Assembly: GCA_038199985.1 (NCBI GenBank)
Contig: JBBPYK010000109.1
Location: 1 to 64,000, forward strand
DNA length: 64,000 bases
From: Arthrobacter_J sp038199985
Lineage (GTDB): Bacteria > Actinomycetota > Actinomycetes > Actinomycetales > Micrococcaceae
Direction of reading: 5' to 3'
Part shown: positions 37,301 through 45,855 of the stretch, in pieces
Layout of the letters: each line of letters opens with the position of its first letter
Numbering within the stretch: position 1 is the first letter of the stretch
The notes under the pieces: model-generated
Database searches by the model: none
What the model saw: the letters and a program-made list of their open reading frames with translations, nothing else
What the model was told of the DNA's origin: nothing
Position numbers and translations under genes: made by a program

Positions 37301-37780
37301 ATGACAAGCGAAACACCCGCTCCTGAGCCCACGGAAAACGGATCTCCGGCTACCAACCCAGAGGGGAATCGAGCGCCGGTTTCTCCGAATGAATCAACTG
37401 GCGCCCCGGGCCCGTATAACCCACCCGCAGGTCCTCCAGCCGCCGCATTGAACCCGCAAGAGGACAAGCAATGGGCGTCGTTCTCGCATTTCGGGGGCGT
37501 GTTCGGATTCCTCCCTGCCCTGGTGATCTACGTCGTTTTCAAGGATCGCGGACGATTCACTCGTCAGGAATCTCAAGAAGCGCTGAATTTTCAGATTACC
37601 GTGGCGGCTGCAGTGGTCGTGTGTTTGGTGCTAGGACTGATTCCTCTTATCGGCATCCTCTTCAGCTTGGTCCTGCTGGGACTGTGGATCGCGATGATTG
37701 TCTTTTCGGTCTTGGCTGGCATATCTGCCAACAAGGGTGTGGCGTACCGTTATCCGGTAGCTGTGAGACTGATCAAGTAG
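37301..37780 (+). CDS. DUF4870 (Tic20-like) membrane protein
   Basis: The 159-residue product has a proline- and glycine-rich N-terminal tail of about 60 residues, then the DUF4870 core with QWASFSHFGGVFGFLPALVIY, RGRFTRQESQEALNFQ and two further hydrophobic segments. The family is a small three- or four-helix membrane protein of unknown role. The 235-base gap before it contains the tRNA terminator and the 39-bp palindrome. No strong ribosome-binding site is seen. Confidence 0.82.
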   Translation: MTSETPAPEPTENGSPATNPEGNRAPVSPNESTGAPGPYNPPAGPPAAALNPQEDKQWASFSHFGGVFGFLPALVIYVVFKDRGRFTRQESQEALNFQITVAAAVVVCLVLGLIPLIGILFSLVLLGLWIAMIVFSVLAGISANKGVAYRYPVAVRLIK

Positions 37781-37914
37781 AGGCGTTTGACTGGTTGAAG
37801 CGGCATGTCGTGGAAGCCTCGGACGCGGCCGACGTAGCATCAAGGTACAGAGTTTCTGTTTTGGCTTGAAAACTCGAAGTACATGGATTGTCGATTGACA
37901 GGAGGCGGCCGCGG

Positions 37915-39423
37915 GTGCCGATTACGCGGACCGTGCTGGACGTGGCCCAGCACCATCCCGACCAGTTTGCAATAGTCGGGAAAGACGACCGGCTGACGTA
38001 TGCACAGATCGTAGAAGATTCTCGGCGGATGTTTGTCGTCGTGGATGCCCTACACAGTGCACAGGCCATGCCGCCGGCACCGAGCGTCGAAACCGTCGGT
38101 ATTCCTATTACGGCGGTGAGCATCGCGTCGGCGTTTCACACATCGCGCATCATCGCGGGGCTCACAGGGTTCAGATCCGTCTCAGCAACCATCGACCCAC
38201 AATGGCCACTGGAGCACCGGATGGGGGTCATCCTCGCCACCGGAATCGGCGTTGTCATTAGTGACTCGTCCGATCTTGCGGATGCCCTCACTGCGAGTGG
38301 GTGGAAGGGCACAATCATCACTCTTGCCGCATTCAGGCAGAAAGAGGCATCTGCCGTGCCGACCGTCAGCCCGATGGTGCGCGATGATGAGGAGCCGTTC
38401 CTTTTGCTGTTCTCATCGGGTACAACGAGCAACCCTAAAGCGTTCCTGAAGACGCGGCATCAGTACCGCGAAAATTTTGCGGTCTCCAGCGCGCACCTGG
38501 AGTCGAGGGTTGGCACCGCCACGTTCGCGCCCGGGCCGGTGTCCTACAGTCTCACGCTCTACGCGCTCATCGAATGTCTGGCCTCCGGTGGAAGCGCGCA
38601 CGTGGCGGACGTGTTTGATCCGCTCGCATTGGGACACCGTATCCGCGGTGAAAGGATCACCCGAGTTGTGGCGGTGCCCGCAATCATCCAAACGCTGGTG
38701 GACGTCGCCCGCCGCAACCCGGACTGTCTCAAGACGCTAGAGCTGGTTGTCACCGGCGGAGCAAACCTTCCCGCGATCCTTCGCGGCGGTCTCGCCGACG
38801 TGCTACCGCAGGTGCGGCTGATCAGTTACTACGGGGCGGCTGAGATTGGGTTCATCGGTGACAGCCGCGGCGGCGATGGCACCCGCATCAGCGTCTACGA
38901 GGGCATCGGCGTGAGCATTCGAAACGACCATGGCTCCGAGGTGGCCGACGGTGAGCTGGGCACGTTGTGGGTTAAGGCCTCTGCATGCTCCGATCGATAC
39001 CTGGCGGGAACGACGGACGCGGTGTTGAAGGGCTCGGACGGCTGGGCCACCGTTCACGATCAGGGGCGACTGGTTGATGGTGCGCTGGTATTGGCGGGGC
39101 GCGCTGGAGACATTGCCGTCACCGGCGGACACAAGGTGGCGTTACCCAGCGTGGAGCGGGCATTCGAGGGGATGCCGCACCTTGGCGCAGTCTGCGCAGT
39201 AGCGCTTTCTCACGATCAACTCGGCAGCGTTGTGGCACTCATCGTCGAGGGGCCGCCGCCAAGTAAGGGTGAGCTGCTGGCCCGCGCACGTCAGGAGCTG
39301 GCTCCCCAATTTGTGCCGCGCCAGTGGTATTGGGCACAGCGGTTGCCTCGTACCGTCGGCGGCAAGATCCGCCGCCAAGCCGTGGCACAGCTTGTAGCGC
39401 AGGGAGAGGCGGTGCGGTTGTGA
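37915..39423 (+). CDS. Adenylate-forming ligase (acyl-CoA/acyl-carrier synthetase-like)
   Basis: The 502-residue product is an ANL-superfamily enzyme that activates a carboxylic acid with ATP. The P-loop-like motif LLFSSGTTSNPKAF is near residue 165, YYGAAEIGF corresponds to the A5 motif, LAGRAGDIAVTGGHK to A8, and the catalytic lysine is in VGGKIRR near the C-terminus. GTG 37915 follows AGGAGG by nine bases; the frame opens earlier at 37888. The thiolation partner (CoA or carrier protein) is unclear. It overlaps the ketosynthase gene by four bases, so it probably supplies that enzyme. No close functional match is recognised. Confidence 0.82.
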   Translation: MPITRTVLDVAQHHPDQFAIVGKDDRLTYAQIVEDSRRMFVVVDALHSAQAMPPAPSVETVGIPITAVSIASAFHTSRIIAGLTGFRSVSATIDPQWPLEHRMGVILATGIGVVISDSSDLADALTASGWKGTIITLAAFRQKEASAVPTVSPMVRDDEEPFLLLFSSGTTSNPKAFLKTRHQYRENFAVSSAHLESRVGTATFAPGPVSYSLTLYALIECLASGGSAHVADVFDPLALGHRIRGERITRVVAVPAIIQTLVDVARRNPDCLKTLELVVTGGANLPAILRGGLADVLPQVRLISYYGAAEIGFIGDSRGGDGTRISVYEGIGVSIRNDHGSEVADGELGTLWVKASACSDRYLAGTTDAVLKGSDGWATVHDQGRLVDGALVLAGRAGDIAVTGGHKVALPSVERAFEGMPHLGAVCAVALSHDQLGSVVALIVEGPPPSKGELLARARQELAPQFVPRQWYWAQRLPRTVGGKIRRQAVAQLVAQGEAVRL

Positions 39424-40679
39424 ACGATCGCCGTCGCGTTGTTATCACTGGGCTCGGGGCGATCACCCCAAGCGGCTTGGACGTAGAGACGATGTGGGAT
39501 TCCGTCATCCACGGACGCAGCCCCATCACGACGCTCGACGAGCCCGAGTTCGCGGATCTGGCCGTTCGAATCGGCGGACAGGTGCAAGGGTTCGACGCAT
39601 CCTCTGTCTTGGAGCCAAGCCTCGCCCGTCGACTCACCCGCAGCCAGCATTGGTCTGTTGCGGCTGCCGACCAGGCAGTGGCACAGGCTGGTTGGACATC
39701 AGCAGCAGGCGACATGCCCTGGGACCCGCAACGGTTCGCGATCATTGCCGCCACCGTATCGGGGCCGGTCGATGCCATGCAGCACGCCACCCGCGCTCTG
39801 GACCAGCGGGGCCCGCGGGCGGTGCCGATGACCCTTGCGATCTACGGAGCGATAGATGCGGCCGCCGCTGTGCTCAGCCAGCGCTATCAGGCGTTCGGTC
39901 CCACACAGGGCGTGTCGGCTACCTGCGCGAGCGGAGCGATTGCTCTCGGCGAGGCGACCCGCCGCATCCGCCACGGCTACGCCGACGCCGTCCTGGTGGT
40001 CGGTAGTGAGGACTGCCTGAACGCGGTGAATCTCGCGTCGAACGCGAATATGCGGGCACTCGCACACGGATACGAACACAACCCGACCACAGCCTCCCGA
40101 CCGTTCGATCGGGCGCGCTCCGGCTTTGTGATGTCGGCTGGGTCAGCCGCCGTCCTGCTCGAATCGGCGGATGGCGCCCGCGCCCGCGGAGCTGTCGCGC
40201 TGGCCGAGCTGGCCGGGTTCGGGGCCGCCAGCGATGCTTATCACGCGACCGCTCCGCATCCGCAGGGTAGGGGCGCTGCGCAGGCCGTGCGCGACTGCCT
40301 CGCCGACGCGGGCATTACCGCGGATGCCTTGGACCACATCAACGCCCACGGCACGGGGACCCCAACCGGTGACGCCGCCGAACTGAACGCTTTGGAAACC
40401 GCGCTTGGCGACCGTGCCCGCGGCATCCCGATCAGTGCTACCAAGTCCAGCATGGGGCACTTGCTCGGTGCGTCGGGAGTCGTGGAGGCCGTTATCGCCG
40501 TGCAGACGCTACGGGACGGAATGCTCCCGCCCACGTGTAATCTCGATGACCCCGAGTTCGACGGCTGGGATATCGTGACAGGCGAGGCCCGTCGGCAGCA
40601 CGTCAACGCCGTATTGTCGAACTCCTTCGGGTTCGGCGGGCATAATGGTGCGGTCCTGATCACCCGTGGGAATGGATAA
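39420..40679 (+). CDS. Beta-ketoacyl synthase (FabF-like)
   Basis: The 419-residue product is a KAS II-type condensing enzyme. The catalytic Cys169 (SATCASGA), His310 (INAHGTGTPTGD) and His347 (KSSMGHLLGA) are all present, so it should perform decarboxylative condensation. The GTG start overlaps the ligase stop (GTGA). It is not in a fab operon: no acyl carrier protein, malonyltransferase or ketoreductase gene is nearby. This points to a dedicated, secondary role between a ligase and an acyl-CoA dehydrogenase-fold protein. Confidence 0.88.
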   Translation: MNDRRRVVITGLGAITPSGLDVETMWDSVIHGRSPITTLDEPEFADLAVRIGGQVQGFDASSVLEPSLARRLTRSQHWSVAAADQAVAQAGWTSAAGDMPWDPQRFAIIAATVSGPVDAMQHATRALDQRGPRAVPMTLAIYGAIDAAAAVLSQRYQAFGPTQGVSATCASGAIALGEATRRIRHGYADAVLVVGSEDCLNAVNLASNANMRALAHGYEHNPTTASRPFDRARSGFVMSAGSAAVLLESADGARARGAVALAELAGFGAASDAYHATAPHPQGRGAAQAVRDCLADAGITADALDHINAHGTGTPTGDAAELNALETALGDRARGIPISATKSSMGHLLGASGVVEAVIAVQTLRDGMLPPTCNLDDPEFDGWDIVTGEARRQHVNAVLSNSFGFGGHNGAVLITRGNG

Positions 40680-40691
40680 GAAGGAGCATTT

Positions 40692-41867
40692 ATGCCAGAC
40701 CAAGAAACTCGACACGCAGAGTTGGCTGAGAAGTACCTGCCTGAGGATCTGCTGGAGCGCTTCCGTGAACGTGCCGACGTCTATGACCGGGAGAACCGCT
40801 TCTTTCACGAGGATCTCGCCGAGCTCACAGAGCGGGAATATCTCACCGTGTTCGTACCGGAGGAGTTCGGTGGAGCGGGCCTTTCCCTCACGGAGGTTTC
40901 CCATCTTCAGCAACGGCTGGCCACCGCGGCTCCGGCGACAGCGTTGGCGGTGAATATGCACCAGATATGCGTAGGCGTCGTGCGCGCCATGTTCGAGCGC
41001 GACGATCGGTCGCTGACCTACGTGTTCGATGAGGCGATGGCCGGGGAGATCTTCGCTTTTGGGGTCAGCGAGCCATCCAACGACTGGGTTCTGCAGGGCT
41101 CAAACACGGTTGCCGAGCCGCTGGCGGATGGCGGCTATCAGTTGAGTGGGGTCAAGACTTTTACATCATTGTCGCCGGTGTGGACACGTTTGATCACCCA
41201 CGGGCTGGACAGCACCAATGCTGAGGAGCCGAGGCTCGTCTACGGGTTCGTCGAGCGGAGCGCTGCGGGCATCACGACGTCGGACCGGTGGGATGTACTG
41301 GGGATGCGCGCGTCGCAGAGTCGGGCAACGACCTTGAAGAACGTGCGGATGCGCCCCGATAGAGTAGCCCGAAAGATTCCGACAGGGCGCCACCCCGATC
41401 TGTTGACATTCGCGATCACGAGCAACTTCCAATTGCTGATCGGCGCGGTGTACGCAGGGGTCGCGCGCCGGGCCCTTGACTTGGGCGCCCAAGGGCTGAA
41501 AAGCCGGAAGTCGGCCAAGAGTGGCACAACCTACGCTGAGGTCCCGGAGTCCCGGGCACGTCTGGCCGATGCGCTCATGGATTACATGGCGGTGCCGGCG
41601 CAGTTGGATGCTTACAGTCGCGACTTCGATGACCTCGTTGACCACGGTGCGGGATGGCCGTTGCGTCTGGTCAGTGCACGCATCAACGCCTCGAACGTCG
41701 CGCGGAGGGCAGCCGAGACCGCGCTGATGTGTGCGAGCGGAAGCGGATTCAGCAATGGACAGGAGCTCAGCCGCTTGTTCCGGGATGCCACGGCAGGGTT
41801 GTTCCACCCGCCGAGCGCTGACGCCGCGCGGCCTATGTACGCAGCCGCGTTGCTCGACGACAACTGA
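40692..41867 (+). CDS. Acyl-CoA dehydrogenase-fold flavoprotein
   Basis: The 391-residue product has the acyl-CoA dehydrogenase layout: an N-terminal helical part, a middle beta domain (FAFGVSEPSNDW, then SGVKTFTSLSPVW) and a C-terminal helical part. The usual catalytic glutamate motif YEGT near the C-terminus is replaced by LFHPPSADAARPMYA, which recalls flavin monooxygenase-type relatives such as DszC. It may therefore act on a bound acyl chain as an oxygenase or atypical dehydrogenase. AAGGAG precedes the ATG, 12 bases after the ketosynthase gene. It completes a three-gene operon; the pathway is unknown. Confidence 0.8.
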   Translation: MPDQETRHAELAEKYLPEDLLERFRERADVYDRENRFFHEDLAELTEREYLTVFVPEEFGGAGLSLTEVSHLQQRLATAAPATALAVNMHQICVGVVRAMFERDDRSLTYVFDEAMAGEIFAFGVSEPSNDWVLQGSNTVAEPLADGGYQLSGVKTFTSLSPVWTRLITHGLDSTNAEEPRLVYGFVERSAAGITTSDRWDVLGMRASQSRATTLKNVRMRPDRVARKIPTGRHPDLLTFAITSNFQLLIGAVYAGVARRALDLGAQGLKSRKSAKSGTTYAEVPESRARLADALMDYMAVPAQLDAYSRDFDDLVDHGAGWPLRLVSARINASNVARRAAETALMCASGSGFSNGQELSRLFRDATAGLFHPPSADAARPMYAAALLDDN

Positions 41868-41932
41868 CCACACCGCCGACCAGACAACGATGGCTGGTGG
41901 CCCTCGAAGAGCTGCTGGGTCCGTGGATTACG

Positions 41933-42586
41933 TTACTGGCCGAGCGTAAAGCGCAGAGAAAGCCAGTTCTCACGGCAGGCTAGAGCAGCGGCCTCAGCAT
42001 CGCCGCGCCGGGCGTGCTCGATAATCTGCGCGTGCTGAGCGACCGAGTCCCTGCCAGCAAAGGATCCGAATCGCATCCGTTCGACCCGTCGGATCACGGG
42101 CGTGGTCTGCTCTAGAACTTCGTGGATGACCTGGTTGCCGCTGACGGCGACCAGTACAGCATGGAATTCATCATCGGACCTTAGTGCCGCTTCAACATCG
42201 AGCTGTTCGAGGGCGTTTTCGAATCGAGTATTGGCCGTGACCATAGTTGAAATTGAAACTTCCGTGATCAAAGGCACGGCGAGCCGTGCCGCTAGTTCAT
42301 GCATTGCAGCGACAACCTGCTGGGCGCTCATAGTGGAAGCCAGATCGTAGGGGGCAACGATGGTGGTTCTCCCTGGTACGGAGATCACCAGACCGGCGCG
42401 TTCTAATCGCAGCAACGCCTCCCTAATGGGGGTTCGGCTGACTCCCAACCACAGTTCTAAGTCTGTGTCTTTAAGGCGTTCACCGGGCACGAACGTGCCA
42501 TCCACGATTGCGTCGCGGATCGATCCAAAGACGTTGTCCCGGAGAAGTGACCTTTTGTGGACACCTTGAAGGGGAGGGGTAGGCAT
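41933..42586 (-). CDS. GntR family (FCD domain) regulator, probable acdS regulator
   Basis: The 217-residue product has a GntR winged helix (RDNVFGSIRDAIVDGTFVPGERL, LGVSRTPIREALLRLERAGLV) and a FadR-like FCD effector domain with EFHAVLVAVSGN and a metal-type histidine in QHAQIIEHA. It diverges from acdS. The ATG has no Shine-Dalgarno sequence, and TAATAT lies about eight bases upstream on the same strand, so the mRNA may be leaderless. It probably senses ACC or a metabolite and controls acdS, where proteobacteria usually use the Lrp-type AcdR. Confidence 0.86.
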   Translation of the reverse strand: MPTPPLQGVHKRSLLRDNVFGSIRDAIVDGTFVPGERLKDTDLELWLGVSRTPIREALLRLERAGLVISVPGRTTIVAPYDLASTMSAQQVVAAMHELAARLAVPLITEVSISTMVTANTRFENALEQLDVEAALRSDDEFHAVLVAVSGNQVIHEVLEQTTPVIRRVERMRFGSFAGRDSVAQHAQIIEHARRGDAEAAALACRENWLSLRFTLGQ

Positions 42587-42640
42587 GCAATGTATATTAT
42601 CGGAGCCTGGATAGGGCAGATGCTAGAATCCAATATATTG
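42585..42640. promoter_or_regulatory. Divergent acdS-GntR control region with inverted ATGCAAT motifs
   Basis: ATGCAATGTATATT starts at 42585 and the complement of ATGCAATATATTGG ends at 42643, so related AT-rich motifs face each other across the gap. The right one contains the perfect palindrome CAATATATTG at 42631-42640. ATATTA at 42594-42599 read on the minus strand is a good -10 box (TAATAT) for the regulator gene. The layout suits a GntR dimer controlling both genes; binding is not shown. Confidence 0.45.
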
Positions 42641-42698
42641 CATGTTGGAGTGTTTGTTGGCGGATTATTTCTGTCCCTGCGACCCTAAGGACCTCAAA

Positions 42699-43709
42699 AT
42701 GGCCATCTCTGATTTTGAACGATATCCCTTGACGTTCGGACCGAGCCCGGTCCATCCGCTGCCTAGGCTCAGTGCTCACCTTGGAGGTGCGCAAATCTGG
42801 GCCAAGCGCGAAGACGTCAACAGCGGACTCGCGTTCGGTGGCAATAAGACCCGTAAGTTGGAGTACTTCGTCCCGGACGCTCTGGCGCAGGGAGCGGACA
42901 CACTGGTGTCCATCGGTGGTTACCAGTCAAACCACACACGCCAGGTAGCTGCAGTAGCCGCGAAGCTGGGTTTGAAGGCCCGTTTGGTCCAGGAGAACTG
43001 GGTCGACTGGCCGGACCCACTTTCTGACCGTGTCGGGAACATTCAGCTCTCCCGCATCATGGGCGCCGATGTTCGGCTGGACAGCGCCGGATTCGACATC
43101 GGCATTCGCAGCAGCTGGGAAAACGCCATCGAGGAGGTCAAAGCCTCCGGTGGCACACCCTATGCGATTCCCGCCGGTGGATCAGATCACAGACTCGGCG
43201 GGTTGGGTTTCGCAAACTGGGCCTATGAAGTAGAACAGCAGGAACGCGAACTCGGCGTCTTTTTCGACACTATCGTTGTCTGTACAGTCACGGGTTCGAC
43301 GCACGCGGGCATGATTGCGGGCTTCGCCGGCCAGGATAAACCTCGCCGAGTCATTGGCATTGACGCTTCTGCAACCTTGCAGCAGACCCGCGACCAGGTA
43401 GCACGCATTGCTCGAAACACCGCTGAGCTGATCGGGCTGGGGCGGGATATCCGAGACGAAGAGATCAACGTCCTGGAAGGTTGGGCCGGAGACCTCTATG
43501 GGATCCCCGTCGATTCCACCCTGGATGCAATCCGCCTCGGTGCTTCTCTCGAGGCGATGATTACGGATCCTGTCTATGAAGGGAAGTCTCTGGCCGGACT
43601 CATCGATCTGGTGACAACCCGGGAGATCCCGGCAAGCAGCAATGTGCTCTACGCACATCTGGGCGGCCAGGTTGCCCTCAACGCTTACAGCGGGCTCTTC
43701 CGCTCCTAA
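42699..43709 (+). CDS. acdS: 1-aminocyclopropane-1-carboxylate (ACC) deaminase
   Basis: The 336-residue PLP enzyme opens ACC, the plant ethylene precursor, to 2-oxobutyrate and ammonia. The PLP lysine is Lys50 in GGNKTRKLEY and the nucleophile-side serine is Ser77 in YQSNHTRQ. The residues that separate true ACC deaminase from D-cysteine desulfhydrase are present: Glu in DPVYEGKS and Leu in YAHLGG. A His stands where Pseudomonas enzymes have Gln after SN. AAGGA precedes the ATG at 42699; the frame opens at 42642. The gene suggests contact with plants. Confidence 0.93.
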   Translation: MAISDFERYPLTFGPSPVHPLPRLSAHLGGAQIWAKREDVNSGLAFGGNKTRKLEYFVPDALAQGADTLVSIGGYQSNHTRQVAAVAAKLGLKARLVQENWVDWPDPLSDRVGNIQLSRIMGADVRLDSAGFDIGIRSSWENAIEEVKASGGTPYAIPAGGSDHRLGGLGFANWAYEVEQQERELGVFFDTIVVCTVTGSTHAGMIAGFAGQDKPRRVIGIDASATLQQTRDQVARIARNTAELIGLGRDIRDEEINVLEGWAGDLYGIPVDSTLDAIRLGASLEAMITDPVYEGKSLAGLIDLVTTREIPASSNVLYAHLGGQVALNAYSGLFRS

Positions 43710-44497
43710 ACGCAGGGCAGGCGACTCCCTGCAGTGGGCTTCTTTGTCCCTGGAGGCGATTCGCTGTCTGAACGGGGCTCTTGGGTGTCGGCATTCTGGG
43801 AAGGGTCTAGCTGTGCCAGAAATTCGGCGAACCCACCTTCGACCCGCCCCTGCAGACGACCGGCGGTACGGACGCGGCAAGAGTCGGTGGCCACAATTGA
43901 GTACTGACACGCGTGGGCCGCCGTCACAAAGGCCCGGTCCTCATGAAGTCCTACGTCCGCAAATCCTCCCAATGTTGTGAAGACATCCGCACGGAACCCT
44001 AGATTAGCCCCATGAACGTGGGGGTGCCCCTCACGCAGTTGGTGGTGGGCGTGCCAGTGCGCTAATCGAGGTTCGGAGAGATCTGCGGAAAACGGTTCAA
44101 CCGTACCAACCACCACATCTGCTCCCGCAATGGCTAGCTCATACTGGCGTTCTAACCAGTGAGGTGGGACGGCGCTGTCGGCATCGGTATTGGCGACCCA
44201 CAGCCGTGAGGGTGGAAAGGAGGTGGTGGACAATGCTGTTGCGATGCCAGCATTCCGTGCCGCGCCCACCCTGCCGACGGAGATGCTTTCTACTGTCGTG
44301 TGGGGGTGGGCTGCCAATATACTTGCCGATGCGTCAGTGGAACTGTCCAGAACCACTGTGAGGGAGATCCGAACGTCAGGAAATTTCAGGGCCAGCCGGA
44401 GCATTGATTGTTCGAGAGCCTGGAGTGCGCGAGGTAGCAACTGAGCCTCGTTGCGTGACGGGACAACGATGACGATTTCATTGATGATTACGCTCAT
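43706..44497 (-). CDS. Glycosyltransferase family 2
   Basis: The 263-residue product is a GT-A fold transferase: EIVIVVPSRNEAQLLPRAL at the start, GRVGAARNAGI, the metal-binding NTDADSAVP (DxD-like), HGANLGFRADVF and the catalytic-base region VGLHEDRAFV. It has no membrane helix, so it would act in the cytoplasm on a nucleotide sugar. Its start overlaps the stop of the PIG-L/methyltransferase gene (ATGA), and its end overlaps the acdS end by four bases on the opposite strand. The C-terminal tail is polar and low in complexity. Confidence 0.85.
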   Translation of the reverse strand: MSVIINEIVIVVPSRNEAQLLPRALQALEQSMLRLALKFPDVRISLTVVLDSSTDASASILAAHPHTTVESISVGRVGAARNAGIATALSTTSFPPSRLWVANTDADSAVPPHWLERQYELAIAGADVVVGTVEPFSADLSEPRLAHWHAHHQLREGHPHVHGANLGFRADVFTTLGGFADVGLHEDRAFVTAAHACQYSIVATDSCRVRTAGRLQGRVEGGFAEFLAQLDPSQNADTQEPRSDSESPPGTKKPTAGSRLPCV

Positions 44498-45855
44498 AGG
44501 TTCGCCTGAACGCGAAAAACCTCGAGCAGAAAGTCCCCTTCAGCGTAGGCGCCGCGCAACGTTAGCCCTTTGTGTGCACGGAGCAGCTGGTGGACGTCGT
44601 CGCCTCCCAACGGCCACCCATTGATGGGATGTCGCCAGTGACAGGCGACCAGATAGGCGTCCGGCAAGGCTGAGCCAACTATTCTTGCCACTACCTCTTC
44701 CAGCGCTGCCGCCGCGAGGTAGTATCCCGTTTCGGAGAGCACGTATAAGTCGAAGCGCCCTTGCGGCCAGTCTCGCCCCAGGATGGACTGAGATACGTCA
44801 GCGTTAGAGACGCCGGTCAACCTTTTGGTGGCCGTCGCCACAGCTTCGCCACTTGCATCGACTCCCGTGATCCGTCCACACCTGGGTGCCAGCTGGGCTG
44901 TCAGCGCCCCGGTAGAGCAGCCGAGTTCCAGGGCTGCGGCAAATCGTTCATGGGGTAGTGCTGCCAGCACCAGCGAACGTTTGCGCCGCTCATACCAAGA
45001 CTCTGGAGCCCACGGCTCGGCGCCATCGAGATGAACGGCGTCGAACTGAGTGCAGATCCACTCCGGTTCATCATTCCCGGCCTGTGTGAAGTGACCCGCC
45101 ATGTCTATGAACGTCTCAAAGCTACGTTCAAAGTGAGATAGCAGCGCAGGGGACAGGAGAGTCTCGTCCCCGTCGGCGTCAGAGAGGGGGCTCACCTGCG
45201 TAGTGTGTTTGGAGACCGCCTCAGCCTTGAGAGTCTGTTCGTCTTTCGATAGTTCCAACTTCCGCAGCGCCGGCCATGCCACGCGATGATCCGCGGGGGA
45301 GCCCCAATGCCACCACCAGATGGGGTATTCCAACAGCCTGCTCCCTGTCGCTGCCGCCGCTTGGATCGCCGCGGCCCCGGCGGCGTCGTGATCGGTGTGA
45401 CCGTCCGAAGACCAAGGCGCCACGATGACAGTGGTTCTACCTCCGGACCCAGCGGCTGCTATGAGCTCCTGCTCGAGCTGGACGGAGTGTTCGGCAAGCT
45501 GACCATCGGGTAGGTCAAGCACTCTGTGGTGTGCCTGCGGAGCTACCACGGTTACCGCATCCTGAAACTCGAAGGCTCGTCGTCCAGCAAGCTGCTTCGG
45601 AGTATGTGTGGGGGAAAGGGGATGCGAGTTCTCCCCCAGAGTAGCTACGATCACGTCAATGGCCACATGGTGGCACGCGGCCCGATGTATGAGCCCTGCG
45701 GCACCAAGGGTCTCGTCGTCTGGATGCGCGGCGACCACTATAAGCTTTTCCACCGTGGTCCAATCAATATTCAGAGCGAGCATGCCGGAAATTCGAGGAC
45801 TGTTCAACCATTCCGCCTCGGCCGTGGATTCCTGATCGTGAGTGAAAGTTACCAT
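44494..45855 (-). CDS. PIG-L deacetylase fused to a SAM-dependent methyltransferase
   Basis: The 453-residue product joins two enzymes. Residues about 35-240 form a PIG-L (LmbE) zinc N-deacetylase with VVAAHPDDETLGAAGL (His44, Asp46, Asp47) and the partner histidine in SSDGHTDHDAAG. Residues about 260-450 form a class I methyltransferase of the NodS type, with ALELGCSTGALTAQLA as motif I and TGVDASGEA as motif II. Together they suggest N-deacetylation of an acetamido sugar followed by methylation. The gene overlaps its upstream neighbour by seven bases and its downstream neighbour by four. The substrate is unknown. Confidence 0.88.
   Translation of the reverse strand: MVTFTHDQESTAEAEWLNSPRISGMLALNIDWTTVEKLIVVAAHPDDETLGAAGLIHRAACHHVAIDVIVATLGENSHPLSPTHTPKQLAGRRAFEFQDAVTVVAPQAHHRVLDLPDGQLAEHSVQLEQELIAAAGSGGRTTVIVAPWSSDGHTDHDAAGAAAIQAAAATGSRLLEYPIWWWHWGSPADHRVAWPALRKLELSKDEQTLKAEAVSKHTTQVSPLSDADGDETLLSPALLSHFERSFETFIDMAGHFTQAGNDEPEWICTQFDAVHLDGAEPWAPESWYERRKRSLVLAALPHERFAAALELGCSTGALTAQLAPRCGRITGVDASGEAVATATKRLTGVSNADVSQSILGRDWPQGRFDLYVLSETGYYLAAAALEEVVARIVGSALPDAYLVACHWRHPINGWPLGGDDVHQLLRAHKGLTLRGAYAEGDFLLEVFRVQANL

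Noticed and set aside
42699..43709. D-cysteine desulfhydrase as the product of acdS
   Set aside because: The Glu of VYEGKS and Leu of AHLGG, which mark ACC deaminase, are both present and overall similarity is to AcdS.
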